Source of the DNA: Miltoncostaea oceani
GTDB lineage: Bacteria; Actinomycetota; Thermoleophilia; Miltoncostaeales; Miltoncostaeaceae
DNA length: 64,000 bases
Assembly (NCBI RefSeq): GCF_018141545.1
Contig: NZ_CP064356.1
Location: 1,054,001 to 1,118,000 of the forward strand
Direction of reading: 5' to 3'
Within the stretch, counting starts at the first letter, position 1; each line of letters begins with the position of its first letter. Of the stretch, positions 42,557 to 51,504 are shown piece by piece. A program made the translations under genes and the position numbers. Below the pieces are notes generated by a model, which was given only the letters and a program-made list of their open reading frames with translations, had not been told where the DNA came from and searched no databases.

Positions 42557-43323
42557 CCCGCGGCGGGTGCCGCGGCCTCCTCGGCGGCGCCGAACTCGAC
42601 GTAGCCGTTCTCCTCGAGGTGGTCGGCCAGCTCGGGGCCGCCGGTCTTGGCGATGCGGCCCTCGAACATCACGTGGACCACGTCGGGCCTGATGTACCGG
42701 AGGATGCGCGTGTAGTGGGTGATGATGAGGACCCCGAGGTTCGGGCCGCGCATCGTGTTGACGCCCTCGGACACGACCTTCAGGGCGTCGACGTCGAGGC
42801 CGGAGTCGGTCTCGTCGAGCACCGCGAACTTCGGCTCGATCATGGCCATCTGCAGGATCTCGTGGCGCTTCTTCTCGCCGCCCGAGAACCCCTGGTTGAG
42901 GTAGCGGTCGGCGAAGGAGCGGTCGAAGCCGAGGAGCTCCGACTTCGCGTCGAAGAGCTTGATGAAGTCGCGGGGCGAGATCTCCTCGCCGCGGATCGCG
43001 TTCAGCGACGTCCGCAGGAAGTTCATGACGGAGACGCCCGGGACCTCGACGGGGTACTGCATCGCGAGGAACATGCCGAGGGCGGCGCGCTCGTCGGCCT
43101 CCATCTCCACGATGTCCTGGCCGTCGAAGATCACCGACCCGCCGGTGATCTCGTACCGGGGGTGCCCGGCCAGCGCGTACGCGAGGGTGCTCTTGCCGGA
43201 GCCGTTGGGCCCCATCAGCGCGTGGACCTCGCCCTGGGGCACGGTCAGGTCGACGCCCTTCAGGATCGGGGTTCCGTCCACGGCGACCTCGAGGCCGCTG
43301 ATCTGCAGGATGGGTTCGCTCAC
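42553..43323 (-). CDS. sufC: SUF ABC ATPase SufC
   Basis: SufC powers the SufBCD scaffold. The Walker A motif is HALMGPNGSGKSTLAYALAG, the ABC signature is LNQGFSGGEKKRHEIL and the Walker B region is PKFAVLDETDSGLDVDAL; the switch His is in VLIITHYTRILRYI. GTG 43323 has GAGGAG directly upstream and matches the usual N-terminus. The longer frame runs into the Rieske gene and is not used. The 256 residues are standard. Confidence 0.97.
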   Translation of the reverse strand: MSEPILQISGLEVAVDGTPILKGVDLTVPQGEVHALMGPNGSGKSTLAYALAGHPRYEITGGSVIFDGQDIVEMEADERAALGMFLAMQYPVEVPGVSVMNFLRTSLNAIRGEEISPRDFIKLFDAKSELLGFDRSFADRYLNQGFSGGEKKRHEILQMAMIEPKFAVLDETDSGLDVDALKVVSEGVNTMRGPNLGVLIITHYTRILRYIRPDVVHVMFEGRIAKTGGPELADHLEENGYVEFGAAEEAAAPAAG

Positions 43324-43331
43324 GGTTCTCC

Positions 43332-43661
43332 TCAGCGGATCAATGGGTGTTGGGTGCTCGGGGCGGGGTCCACGAGGACACGTCCGTCCCGCACCTCGAC
43401 GCGGTAGGTCGGCAGCGCACGCGACGCGGGCGGCGTCAGCGCCTCGCCGGTCGTCAGGCAGAACTGCGCGCCGTGACGGGGACACTCGATGCGGTCGCCC
43501 TCGACCCAGCCCGCCGACAGGGACTCGAAGGCGTGGGTGCAGATGTCGTGCACCGCGCGGACGGTGCCGTCCACGACGACCAGGCACACCGGCGTGTCGC
43601 CGAGCTGCACGAGGTGCGGCTCACCGGGGGTCAGGTCCTCGAGGGCGGCGACGTCGATCAC
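43332..43661 (-). CDS. Rieske-type ferredoxin in the SUF operon
   Basis: A 109-residue Rieske [2Fe-2S] protein with cluster ligands in DICTHAFESLSAGW and ECPRHGAQFCL (CxH, CxxH). It resembles ferredoxin subunits of ring-hydroxylating oxygenases, but actinobacterial SUF operons commonly carry such a gene between sufD and sufC, so a role in cluster assembly electron supply is likely. GTG 43661 overlaps the sufD stop (GTGA). Confidence 0.9.
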   Translation of the reverse strand: MIDVAALEDLTPGEPHLVQLGDTPVCLVVVDGTVRAVHDICTHAFESLSAGWVEGDRIECPRHGAQFCLTTGEALTPPASRALPTYRVEVRDGRVLVDPAPSTQHPLIR

Positions 43662-44881
43662 GCCAGCTTCGCCTGCACCGCGCGCTCCAGCTCCTCGCGG
43701 AGCTCGACCAGGCTGACCTGCTCGAGGACCTCCTGGAGGAAGCCCATGACGATGAGGCGCTTCGCCTCGGCCGTCGGGACGCCGCGGGACTGCAGGTAGA
43801 AGAGGTGCTCGTCGTCGACGCGGCCGACGGCCCCGGCGTGCGAGCACTTCACCTCGGCCGTCTCGATCTCGAGGAACGGGATCGTGTCGGCCCGCGCCCC
43901 GTCGTTGAGGACGAGGTTGCGGTTCGTCTGGTACGCGTCGGTGCCGGGCGCGCCCGGCGGGACGATCAGGTTGCCGAAGAACACGGTGTGCGCGTGGTCC
44001 TGGATCGCACCCTTGTAGAGCAGGTTCGAGTACGACTGCGGCGCCTCGTGGCGGGCGATCACCCGGTGCTCGAAGTGCTGGTCGCCACCGGCGAAGTAGA
44101 GGCCGAGCGCGCGGGCGTCGGAGCCCGGGCCGGCGCAGACGACGGTCGGCTCGACGCGCACGACGTCGCCGCCGAGCGTGACGAAGACCGAGCGGGCCTT
44201 CGCGTCGCGGTCGACGCGGGCGCGCAGCATCGCGTGGTGGCGCACGCCGGCGCCCCAGTCGACGACGGAGACGTGCTCCAGCTCGGCGCCCTGGCCCACG
44301 TAGAGCTCGACCACCGACGAGGCGCTGACCGGGGACGCGAAGTCGCCGGAGGTGAAGCGCTCGATGACCGTGGCCTTCGCGCCCTCCTCGACGACGATCA
44401 GCGAGCGCCCGAGGACGCGGCCGGCGAGGCCGGTGGCGGAGAGCAGCGACTCGATCGGCAGCTCGACCTCGACGCCTCGGGGGACGTGGACGAACAGGCC
44501 GCCGTCCCAGCGGGCCGCGTTCAGCGCGCCGGCGTGCTGCTCGAAGCCGATCAGGCCGTAGAGGCGCTCGCGGACGAGGGCCTCGTGGTCGGCCAGCGCG
44601 GCGCCCAGCTCGGCGACGATCACGCCGTCGGGCAGCGACTCGAGGGACGGCGCGGAGGGCGCGCCGTCCACGAGCTGGAGCCGTGCCGCGCGGGGGCCGC
44701 CCGCGGTGCTCGGCACGTCGACCGCGCCCGGCGCCTCGGGCGCGTCGCCCGTCAGCAGCGCCAGGTCGGCGGGCGGGGTGAAGCGCCAGTCCTCCTCCCG
44801 GCCCGTGAGGCCCGGGAGGGTGGACAGGGTCTGCGTGGCGGCGTCGCGGACGTCCGCGGCCCAGCCGGGTCGCTCAGCCAA
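43658..44881 (-). CDS. sufD: SUF scaffold protein SufD
   Basis: SufD pairs with SufB in the SufBCD complex. The 407-residue right-handed beta-helix protein has [49 protein letters not shown] and the C-terminal [20 protein letters not shown]. The start is TTG 44881, overlapping the sufB stop by 8 nt; no ATG or GTG is nearer. Confidence 0.95.
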   Translation of the reverse strand: MAERPGWAADVRDAATQTLSTLPGLTGREEDWRFTPPADLALLTGDAPEAPGAVDVPSTAGGPRAARLQLVDGAPSAPSLESLPDGVIVAELGAALADHEALVRERLYGLIGFEQHAGALNAARWDGGLFVHVPRGVEVELPIESLLSATGLAGRVLGRSLIVVEEGAKATVIERFTSGDFASPVSASSVVELYVGQGAELEHVSVVDWGAGVRHHAMLRARVDRDAKARSVFVTLGGDVVRVEPTVVCAGPGSDARALGLYFAGGDQHFEHRVIARHEAPQSYSNLLYKGAIQDHAHTVFFGNLIVPPGAPGTDAYQTNRNLVLNDGARADTIPFLEIETAEVKCSHAGAVGRVDDEHLFYLQSRGVPTAEAKRLIVMGFLQEVLEQVSLVELREELERAVQAKLA

Positions 44882-46280
44882 TCGAGCCCTCCATCTGCAG
44901 CTCGATGAGCCGGTTCAGCTCCACCGCGTACTCCATGGGGAGCTCCTTCGCGATCGGCTCGATGAAGCCGCGCACGATCATCGCCATGGCCTCCTCCTCG
45001 GAGAGCCCGCGGCTCATGAGGTAGAAGATCTGGTCGTCGGCGACCTTGGACACCGTGGCCTCGTGGCCGATCGAGGAGTCCTCCTCGCGGATGTCCATGT
45101 AGGGGTAGGTGTCCGAGCGGCTGTCCTCGTCGAGGAGCAGCGCGTCGCAGACGACCGACGCCTTCGCGCGCTTCGCCCCGGGCTCGACCTGCACGAGGCC
45201 GCGGTAGCTGGTGCGTCCGCCGCCGCGCGAGATCGACTTCGACACGATCGTCGAGGACGTGTCGGGGGCGACGTGGACCATCTTCGCGCCGGCGTCCTGG
45301 TGCATCCCCTCGCTGGCCATCGCCACCGAGAGCACCTCGCCGCGTGCGCCGGGACCGGTCATCCAGACGGCGGGGTACTTCATCGTCAGCTTCGACCCGA
45401 GGTTGCCGTCGACCCACTCCATCGTGGCGTTCTTCTGGGCCTCGGCGCGCTTGGTGACCAGGTTGTAGACGTTCGTCGACCAGTTCTGGATGGTCGTGTA
45501 CCGGCAGCGGGCGCCCTCCTTGACGATGATCTCCACCACCGCCGAGTGCAGGGAGTCGCTCGAGTAGACGGGGGCGGTGCAGCCCTCGACGTAGTGCACG
45601 AACGAGCCCGGCTCGCAGATGATCAGCGTCCGCTCGAACTGGCCCATGTTCTCCGCGTTGATGCGGAAGTAGGCCTGCAGCGGGATCTCGACCTGCACGC
45701 CCGGCGGGACCCAGATGAACGAGCCGCCCGACCACACGGCCGAGTTCAGCGCGGCGAGCTTGTTGTCGCCCGGGGGGATGATCGTGGCCCAGTGCTTGCG
45801 GAAGATCTCCTCGTGCTCACGGAGCGCGGTGTCCGTGTCGCAGAAGATGACGCCCTTCTTGTCGAGGTCCTCCCGCAGCGAGTGGTAGACGACCTCGCTC
45901 TCGTACTGGGCGCTCACGCCCGACAGGTACTTCTGCTCGGCCTCCGGGATGCCCAGGCGGTCGAACGTGTTCTTGATGTCGGACGGGACGTCGTTCCAGT
46001 CGGTGCTCTGCTTCTCCGACGAGCGGATGAAGTAGAAGATGTTCTGGAAGTCGATGCCGTCCATGTCCCCGCCCCACTGGGGCATGGGCTTGCGCTCGAA
46101 GATCTCCAGGGCGCGAAGGCGGAACTTCAGCATCCACTCCGGCTCGCCCTTCAGGAACGAGATCTCGCGGACGACGTCGGCGTTGAGCCCGCGCTTGGGC
46201 TCGAACACGTAGTTCGCCGGGTCGTGCCAGCCGAACTTGTACTGGCCGAGATCGATGTCGGGCGGCTTGACTGTGGACAC
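44874..46280 (-). CDS. sufB: SUF scaffold protein SufB
   Basis: SufB is the main scaffold on which the SUF system builds Fe-S clusters. The 468-residue protein has [56 protein letters not shown] (with the conserved Cys), [17 protein letters not shown] and the C-terminal [22 protein letters not shown] 46280 follows GGGGAGG. It is the first gene of the eight-gene SUF operon and has a palindrome near its promoter, consistent with SufR-type control. Confidence 0.97.
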   Translation of the reverse strand: MSTVKPPDIDLGQYKFGWHDPANYVFEPKRGLNADVVREISFLKGEPEWMLKFRLRALEIFERKPMPQWGGDMDGIDFQNIFYFIRSSEKQSTDWNDVPSDIKNTFDRLGIPEAEQKYLSGVSAQYESEVVYHSLREDLDKKGVIFCDTDTALREHEEIFRKHWATIIPPGDNKLAALNSAVWSGGSFIWVPPGVQVEIPLQAYFRINAENMGQFERTLIICEPGSFVHYVEGCTAPVYSSDSLHSAVVEIIVKEGARCRYTTIQNWSTNVYNLVTKRAEAQKNATMEWVDGNLGSKLTMKYPAVWMTGPGARGEVLSVAMASEGMHQDAGAKMVHVAPDTSSTIVSKSISRGGGRTSYRGLVQVEPGAKRAKASVVCDALLLDEDSRSDTYPYMDIREEDSSIGHEATVSKVADDQIFYLMSRGLSEEEAMAMIVRGFIEPIAKELPMEYAVELNRLIELQMEGSIG

Positions 46281-46323
46281 GGGCCCTCCCCGGTCGCGTG
46301 TGGAACTCGGGCGTCTGGTCTAA

Positions 46324-46329
46324 AGGATA
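46324..46329 (-). promoter_or_regulatory. -10 box TATCCT of the SUF operon
   Basis: On the minus strand TATCCT lies about 43 nt before the sufB GTG; the -35 region is weak, which would fit regulation by a bound factor. A palindromic site lies immediately upstream. Confidence 0.45.
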
Positions 46330-46352
46330 CGCGCATCGCCGTAATCGGGGGA

Positions 46353-46366
46353 GTGTCGTACGACAC
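46353..46366. promoter_or_regulatory. Perfect palindrome GTGTCGTACGACAC, candidate SufR operator
   Basis: This exact 14-bp inverted repeat lies 23 nt upstream of the -10 box of the SUF operon, at or just above the -35. A SufR-like regulator gene is present 1.5 kb away, which makes it the natural candidate to bind here. Confidence 0.65.
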
Positions 46367-46448
46367 CGGCCCTCCGCGGCGCGGCATGCGCCCTCCGCCA
46401 GCGCTCCAGACTAGCCGCTACGGGCGGCGCGGGCCGTGGCCCGTGGCG

Positions 46449-47804
46449 TCAGGAGACGGGTCCCGAGGCCCGCTCGACCACGGTGCGCCCGCCCGCGGCG
46501 CGGGTCCAGAGGAGCTCGGCGTCCCCGGCGGCGTCCGTGTCGAGCGCCGGCGCGTCGCCCGTGACGACCCCCGCGCCCGAGACGGTCTCGCCCGTCGTCA
46601 CCGACCCGTCGGAGGAGCGGGTGGCCGCCACGACCCTCCCGTCGGCCGTCCACGCGACGACGCCGCGCCGGGCCATGTCGGCCGCGGCGACGCGGATGCC
46701 GCGGGTGTCGTCGATGGCCGACCCCAGCGAGGAGGGGGTGCCGACGCCGAGGTCGGCGGCGATCGGCGCGGTGCGCGGCCGCCCCGCCCGGTCGGTCCAG
46801 GCGGTGAGGGCGTCGCCGCCGGCGTTGACGGCGATGCGCGGCGCCCCCGCCTCGGGGTCGCTGCGCTCGGTGGGGCCGAGCGCCGGCAGCACCTGCAGCG
46901 TGAGGCGCTCCGCGATCTCCCCCCGCCACCAGCGCAGCGACCCGTCGGCCGTGGCGCTGACCGCCGCGACCCGCCCGGCGTCCGAGACGGCCAGGTCGGC
47001 CGAGACGTCCGCGTCGGTGCGGAACGGCAGCTCGGCCTCCGAGCCGAAGGCGTCGCCGGGGGCGCGCGAGATCGCGAGGGCGGTGCTGCGGCCCTCCGGC
47101 AGGTCGCACTGCCACCAGACCACCGCGTGGCCGCGGCCGCCGACGGCGACGCGCGGCAGCCGCACCTCGGAGCAGAGCGTCGCGCGCGAGACCCGGCGCG
47201 GCGGGGTCCACGCGCCGTCGGACGACCGCTCGGCGACCTGGACCTCCCCGACGAAGCCCGGCGCGCGCGGCGTGGTGCCGGTGCCCCAGTGCCAGGCGAC
47301 GACGGCCGCCCCCGTGTCGTCCATCGCCAGGCGGGGCGGGCCGACCTTGTTGCGGGAGCTCGAGAGGGTCGTGATGGGGCTCCAGCGGGCGTCGGCGGTG
47401 GCGCGCTCCCGTGCACGGGTCACGTAGACGGCCTGGCGGCGGCGCCCGGACTCGGTGCGGACGATCCGGGTGCGGACCACCTGGCGCCACGTCACGAGGG
47501 CGAGGCCCTGCCCATCGATCGCCACCTGGGGATCGATGGCGGGGCGGCCGCGCCGCGAGATCGCCACCGGGGCGCCCCAGTCGCCCCCCGCCGGGCGCTG
47601 GCTGACGACGATCATCGCGTCGCGTCGCGCCCCCCGCACCCAGGCCGCGACCGCGTCGCCGCGGGCGTTGACGGCGACGTCGGGGGAGTGCGCGGGCAGC
47701 GGGCCCTTCGACGCGCGCACCGGGGCCTCCCACGCGCCGAGCGCCGGCGCGGCGCCCGCCAGCGCGGATGCGGAGACGACGGCGAGCATCAGGCGCGACC
47801 TCAT
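46449..47804 (-). CDS. Secreted beta-propeller-like protein of unknown function
   Basis: A signal peptide (MRSRLMLAVVSASALAGAAP) precedes about eight repeats of roughly 50 residues built on the pattern VAVNARGDAVAAWVRG / LAMDDTGAAVVAWHWG, which fit the blades of a beta-propeller. There are three Cys and no catalytic motif. The 451-residue product is probably extracellular. ATG 47804 follows TACCGT by 6 nt; the longer frame crosses the sufR promoter and is rejected. It lies between sufR and the SUF operon but has no evident link to Fe-S metabolism. Confidence 0.7.
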   Translation of the reverse strand: MRSRLMLAVVSASALAGAAPALGAWEAPVRASKGPLPAHSPDVAVNARGDAVAAWVRGARRDAMIVVSQRPAGGDWGAPVAISRRGRPAIDPQVAIDGQGLALVTWRQVVRTRIVRTESGRRRQAVYVTRARERATADARWSPITTLSSSRNKVGPPRLAMDDTGAAVVAWHWGTGTTPRAPGFVGEVQVAERSSDGAWTPPRRVSRATLCSEVRLPRVAVGGRGHAVVWWQCDLPEGRSTALAISRAPGDAFGSEAELPFRTDADVSADLAVSDAGRVAAVSATADGSLRWWRGEIAERLTLQVLPALGPTERSDPEAGAPRIAVNAGGDALTAWTDRAGRPRTAPIAADLGVGTPSSLGSAIDDTRGIRVAAADMARRGVVAWTADGRVVAATRSSDGSVTTGETVSGAGVVTGDAPALDTDAAGDAELLWTRAAGGRTVVERASGPVS

Positions 47805-47810
47805 GGGCTG

Positions 47811-47816
47811 ACGGTA
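47811..47816 (-). promoter_or_regulatory. -10-like box TACCGT for the secreted propeller gene
   Basis: On the minus strand TACCGT ends 6 nt before the ATG. It is identical in sequence to the -10 of the HMGL-like gene and fits a leaderless mRNA. Confidence 0.5.
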
Positions 47817-47829
47817 CAACGACCGGGTG

Positions 47830-47835
47830 TATCGT
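47830..47835 (+). promoter_or_regulatory. -10-like box TATCGT for sufR
   Basis: TATCGT lies about 45 nt before the sufR GTG, leaving a leader near 40 nt. It is only 14 nt from the minus-strand -10 of the divergent gene. Confidence 0.35.
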
Positions 47836-47880
47836 GGGCATCGACCGGGGCGCCTGAGGTGTCGTGTGGGGGGCGTGGGT

Positions 47881-48624
47881 GTGACGGGCGGAGAGGAACG
47901 CGCGGATCGGGACATCGGCCGGCTGGCGGCCGCCCTCGGCGACCCCACCCGTCGCCGGGTGTTCTTCGCGGTCCGCGCCGCCGGGCGCGACCAGTCGAAG
48001 GACGACGTCGCCGCCGCCGTGGGCATCGACCGCCGGCTCGCGGGCTTCCACCTCGACAAGCTCGTCGAGCACGGGTTCCTCGAGGCCGAGTTCCGCCGCG
48101 ACGCGGGACGCGCCGGGCCCGGCGCCGGCCGTCCGCCGAAGCGCTACCGGCCCGCGGAGGCCGAGGTGCTCGTCGCCCTGCCGGAGCGCCACTACGAGCT
48201 GCTGGCGTCGCTCCTGCTGCGCGCCTCGCGCGACCGCTCCGCCACCGACCCGCAGGAGGTGCTGGAGCGCGTGGGCCACGACTTCGGCTTCGAGCTCGGC
48301 CTCGCCGAGGTCGCCGCGGGCGGCACCGCCCCCGACGCGACGCCGGCCGAGGCGATCGAGGCCGTCGTGCGGCTCCTGTCGCGGTACGGCTTCGCGGCCC
48401 GCGCCGAGACCGGTCAGCGCCTCCGCGCCTGCGCCTGCCCCTTCGAGGAGCTCGCGTTCGACGACCCGGAGCGCATCTGCGGCCTCGACCGCGCCATCTG
48501 GCGGGGGATGCTGGCGGCGTTCGCCCCCGACGCCACCCTGCGCGTCGCGACCACCCGCGCCCGCGGCGACGAGGCCTGCGTCGCCTCGGTGGGCGAGGAG
48601 GCCCTCCCCACCGGCGTCAGGTGA
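47881..48624 (+). CDS. sufR: SufR-like Fe-S sensing transcriptional regulator
   Basis: The N-terminal winged helix (IGRLAAALGDPTRRRVFF, then GIDRRLAGFHLDKLVEHGFL) is of the COG2345 type used by SufR, which represses the SUF operon when it carries an Fe-S cluster. The C-terminal part has the cluster-binding pattern RACACPFEELAF, ERICGLDRAIWRGML and GDEACVASV; Cys 184, 186, 200 and 233 are candidates for ligands. GTG 47881 gives 247 residues. In many actinobacteria sufR lies directly before sufB; here one unrelated gene separates them. The family match is strong, the target is inferred. Confidence 0.83.
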   Translation: MTGGEERADRDIGRLAAALGDPTRRRVFFAVRAAGRDQSKDDVAAAVGIDRRLAGFHLDKLVEHGFLEAEFRRDAGRAGPGAGRPPKRYRPAEAEVLVALPERHYELLASLLLRASRDRSATDPQEVLERVGHDFGFELGLAEVAAGGTAPDATPAEAIEAVVRLLSRYGFAARAETGQRLRACACPFEELAFDDPERICGLDRAIWRGMLAAFAPDATLRVATTRARGDEACVASVGEEALPTGVR

Positions 48625-50383
48625 GCCGGACCGCCGTCGTCGCCACCACCGTGCCGCCCGCGCGGAGCGTCGCGCGGTAGAGGCCGGCGGGCAGGCGCCC
48701 CGACGAGCCGCCGATGAAGGCGACCACCGTCGGCGCGAACGCCTTGCGCGTCGCCCCGCCCGCCACCCGGTCGTCGCGGGTCCAGGTCACCGTGATCCGC
48801 CGGCCCTTCGCGGGGCGGGCGGAGAACACGAAGTGCGCGAAGATCCGCCGGCGGGCGCTCAGGCCGCGCGCCGCCGGGCCGTTCTGCAGGCCGCTGACGA
48901 ACGCACGCCGCACGACGCCCTCGGGCGGCGCCGCGAGCCGCGCGGCGGCGACGGCGTCGGTGAGGGCGGGACCGGGCGGGGTGCCGACCTCCCGCAGCCG
49001 CACCCGCAGGGGGCCGGGGGCGAGGCGCGGGGAGAGCACGACGCGCTGCCGGAACGGGCCGCCGGCGAGCGTCACCACCTGCCGCTGCAGCACCCGCTCC
49101 GACCGGCCGGCGCCCCGCAGCAGGGCGATCTCGACGCGCCCGCCGCGGGCGGCCGCGCCGGTCACGCGCACCGCGCCCCGCACGCGGCTGCGGTTCCAGC
49201 GCGCCGTGACGCGCGCCGAGACGATGGTCAGCGACGGCCGCGCCGCCGCGGGCCCGGGCGGCGGGGGCGGGTCGACGGTCGCCGTCCGGGGGAGCGACAG
49301 GCCGCCGCCGGCCGGTGACGTGAAGACCGTGACGGGGGCGGTGCCGGCCGACGCGACGTCGGCGGCGGTGAGCTGGGCGGTGAGGCGGGTGGGGGAGACG
49401 TACGTCGTGGGGCGGTCCGCCCCGTTCCACCGCACGACCGAGCGGAGCACGAACCCCGTGCCGTCGACCGTCAGCGTCGCCCCCGGCCCCCCCGCGACCG
49501 GTCGGGAGAGCCCCGTGATGTCCGGCGGCGGCCCGAGCGGCTGCCAGTCGGGGTCGCTGTCCTGGACCCCCGCCGCGGTGAGGGTGTTGCGGATCTCGAT
49601 CGAGCCGTCGGCCTGCATGACGTAGATCTCGGAGTTGCCCGCCTCGCGGAAGCTGGCGAACGCGATGAGCCGACCGTCGGGGGAGACCGCCGGCTCGTAG
49701 TCGGCCGCGGGGTCGTCGGTCAGCGGCACGGGGGCGGAGCCGTCGGGGGCGACGCTCCAGATGTCGCCGGAGCGCTCGACGGCGAGGCGGCTGCCGTCCG
49801 GGAACCAGTTCGGCCGCGTCGCCGAGGGGAGGATCTGCACGGGGTCGGTGCCGTCCGCCCGCATCACCGAGATCCCGGTCCCGCCGGAGAAGTGGCGCCA
49901 CGCGATGCGGGTGCCGTCGGGCGACCACGCGGGGCCGAGGTTGATGTTGTCGTTGGAGGTGATCGGCCGCGGGTTCGAGCCGTTGGCGTTCATCACCACG
50001 ATTTGCGCGGTGGCGTCGCCGAACCCGCGGAACGCGATGCGGGTGCCGTCGGGCGACCAGGCCGGGTCGGACTCGCTGACCGGCGACGATGTCAGCCGGG
50101 CCTGGTCGGAGCCGTCGGCGTCCATCACCCAGATGTCGTCGCCGGTGCCGCGGTCGGCGGTGAACGCGATGCGCAGGCCGTCGGGGGACCACGCGGGGTC
50201 GCGCCCGCCGAGCGTCGTCAGGGCCTCGTCGTTGGAGGACCCCTCGTCCTTCACCCAGATCTGCCCGTCCTTCTCGTAGGCGATCTTGCCGTTCAGCCCG
50301 GGGAACGCGCCGACGGCCGCCCCCGGCAGGGCGAGGAGGGCCGCGGCGGCCGCGAGGGCCGCGACGGTGCGGGCCCGGGTCAG
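48617..50383 (-). CDS. Secreted PD40 propeller with TIG domain, paralogue 1, CTG start
   Basis: A 588-residue secreted protein: signal peptide, AFPGLNGKIAYEKDGQIWV, six PD40/TolB propeller repeats with the pattern PAWSPDGTRIAFRG, an IPT/TIG Ig-like domain (ATLTVDGTGFVLRSVVRWNG), a beta-domain, and a C-terminal domain with SARRRIFAHFVFSARPAKG. Two close paralogues lie at 54531-58120. No ATG, GTG or TTG precedes the signal peptide in frame. CTG 50383 has GGAGGG 6 nt upstream and overlaps the stop of the regulator gene as CTGA. It ends overlapping sufR by 8 nt on the other strand. Confidence 0.8.
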   Translation of the reverse strand: MTRARTVAALAAAAALLALPGAAVGAFPGLNGKIAYEKDGQIWVKDEGSSNDEALTTLGGRDPAWSPDGLRIAFTADRGTGDDIWVMDADGSDQARLTSSPVSESDPAWSPDGTRIAFRGFGDATAQIVVMNANGSNPRPITSNDNINLGPAWSPDGTRIAWRHFSGGTGISVMRADGTDPVQILPSATRPNWFPDGSRLAVERSGDIWSVAPDGSAPVPLTDDPAADYEPAVSPDGRLIAFASFREAGNSEIYVMQADGSIEIRNTLTAAGVQDSDPDWQPLGPPPDITGLSRPVAGGPGATLTVDGTGFVLRSVVRWNGADRPTTYVSPTRLTAQLTAADVASAGTAPVTVFTSPAGGGLSLPRTATVDPPPPPGPAAARPSLTIVSARVTARWNRSRVRGAVRVTGAAARGGRVEIALLRGAGRSERVLQRQVVTLAGGPFRQRVVLSPRLAPGPLRVRLREVGTPPGPALTDAVAAARLAAPPEGVVRRAFVSGLQNGPAARGLSARRRIFAHFVFSARPAKGRRITVTWTRDDRVAGGATRKAFAPTVVAFIGGSSGRLPAGLYRATLRAGGTVVATTAVRLT

Positions 50384-51018
50384 ATCAGGCCCTCCCGGAC
50401 CGCGCGGGCGACGGCCTGGGAGCGGGTGCGCACGTTGAGCTTCGTCACGACGTCGTGGATCACGTTCTTGATCGTCCGCTCGCTGTAGCGGAGCTGCTCC
50501 GCGACCTCGCGGATCGGGTGGCCCTCGGCGACGAGGCGCAGCACCTGCTGCTCGCGGGGGTTGAGGCGGGTCAGCGAGAGGCCGCGCGGCTCGAGGACCT
50601 CCTCCGACGCGCGCGAGATGCCGCGCAGCAGGGTGCCGAGCATCCCCGGCTCCATCACGCCCGCGCCGCTCGCGGCGGCCCGGACCGCGGCGACGAGCGA
50701 CTCCGGCGTCAGGGTGTCCTTGCAGACGTAGCCCATCGACCCGGCGGCGACGGCGGCGACGACCTCGCCCTCCTCGCTGCGCGACGAGCACACCAGCACC
50801 TGCGCGCCGGTCGCCTCGCGCACTTGGCGGATGAACTCCAGCCCGCCCGGCAGCCCGTGGTCGAGCACGACGACGGTGGACTCCGGGAGGTCCGGGTGCA
50901 CCCAGGCGTCGCCGACGCTGCCGGCCTCGGCGACCGCGTCGATCCCCTCGGCGTCCCCCAGGCACGACGTGAGGCCCCGGCGGTAGATCATGTGGGGATC
51001 GAGAACGAAGACCTTCAC
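50380..51018 (-). CDS. NarL/LuxR-type response regulator
   Basis: The receiver domain (1-120) has the acidic start VFVLDPHMIYRRGL, the phosphoacceptor Asp53 in VVVLDHGLPGGLEF and Lys100 in YVCKDTLTPESL. The C-terminal LuxR-type helix-turn-helix is LNPREQQVLRLVAEGHPI, then YSERTIKNVIHDVVTKLNV. No histidine kinase is adjacent, so it may be an orphan regulator or be controlled by the nearby Ser/Thr kinase. GTG 51018 has a GAGG site; the longer frame would cross the divergent promoter. It overlaps the downstream propeller gene by 4 nt. Confidence 0.9.
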   Translation of the reverse strand: MKVFVLDPHMIYRRGLTSCLGDAEGIDAVAEAGSVGDAWVHPDLPESTVVVLDHGLPGGLEFIRQVREATGAQVLVCSSRSEEGEVVAAVAAGSMGYVCKDTLTPESLVAAVRAAASGAGVMEPGMLGTLLRGISRASEEVLEPRGLSLTRLNPREQQVLRLVAEGHPIREVAEQLRYSERTIKNVIHDVVTKLNVRTRSQAVARAVREGLI

Positions 51019-51073
51019 CGGCGAGACCTCGTCAGGGGCGCGCAATCCGGCGTGCCCGTCCAGTCGCGCGAGA

Positions 51074-51081
51074 AATATAGT
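51074..51081. promoter_or_regulatory. Overlapping divergent -10 boxes
   Basis: AATATAGT contains TATAGT on the plus strand (51076-51081, for the PAAR-like gene) and TATATT on the minus strand (51079-51074, for the response regulator). This is one of the few A/T-rich spots in the region. The two promoters cannot be melted independently. Confidence 0.6.
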
Positions 51082-51119
51082 GGCGGGAGGTCTCCGCTGA
51101 CCAGTCCCCTGGAGGGGCC

Positions 51120-51455
51120 ATGCCGTTCGTGGTAACGACCAATGCCAGGATCGTCTGCATCCACGGCGGCCAGGTGCAGCTCGCGCCGAAGCAGGCGACG
51201 GTGACCATCCAGGGGGCACCGGTGCTGCGCGAGACGGACATCATGGGCGCCCCGATCGTCGGATGCGCCCAGCCGCCCACGATCTCCTCCAAGCCCTGCA
51301 CGACGGTCGTCGCGGTGCTGCCGGGTGGCAGCGCGCCGACCGTGACGGCGGGCGGCATGCCCGTCCACACCGACGTCCTGTCGGGGATGACCGACGGGGT
51401 GCCGCCCGGGACCGTGATGGTCGTCTCGCCCGGGCAGACGACGGTCCAGGCGTGA
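51120..51455 (+). CDS. PAAR-like (DUF4280-type) protein
   Basis: A 111-residue protein without signal peptide. VCIHGGQVQLAPKQATVTI followed by GAPVLRETDIMGAPIVGC resembles the PAAR repeat (HGG, V-x-G-x-P, metal-binding His/Cys), and the end SPGQTTVQA is like DUF4280 PAAR-like proteins. Such proteins cap the spikes of type VI secretion or extracellular contractile injection systems. No sheath, tube or baseplate genes are visible here. Candidate metal ligands are Cys13, His15, Cys49 and Cys60. ATG follows GGAGGGG. The kinase gene starts 49 nt downstream. Confidence 0.65.
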   Translation: MPFVVTTNARIVCIHGGQVQLAPKQATVTIQGAPVLRETDIMGAPIVGCAQPPTISSKPCTTVVAVLPGGSAPTVTAGGMPVHTDVLSGMTDGVPPGTVMVVSPGQTTVQA

Positions 51456-51504
51456 GCGCCCCCGGCCGGCGACCCGCGGGCCCGCCCCGCCGGGTGCGTT
51501 AGCC

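Noticed and set aside
43332-43661. Rieske protein as part of an aromatic dioxygenase
   Set aside because: It lies between sufD and sufC with overlapping starts, and no oxygenase subunits are nearby.
46353-48624. A second copy of the SUF palindrome before sufR
   Set aside because: The region 47811-47880 has only loose partial matches (GGTGTATCGTG); no clear dyad, so autoregulation of sufR is not supported by the sequence.
51120-51455. A complete type VI or contractile injection system
   Set aside because: Only one PAAR-like gene is present; no sheath, tube, baseplate, spike or ATPase genes are visible in the window.
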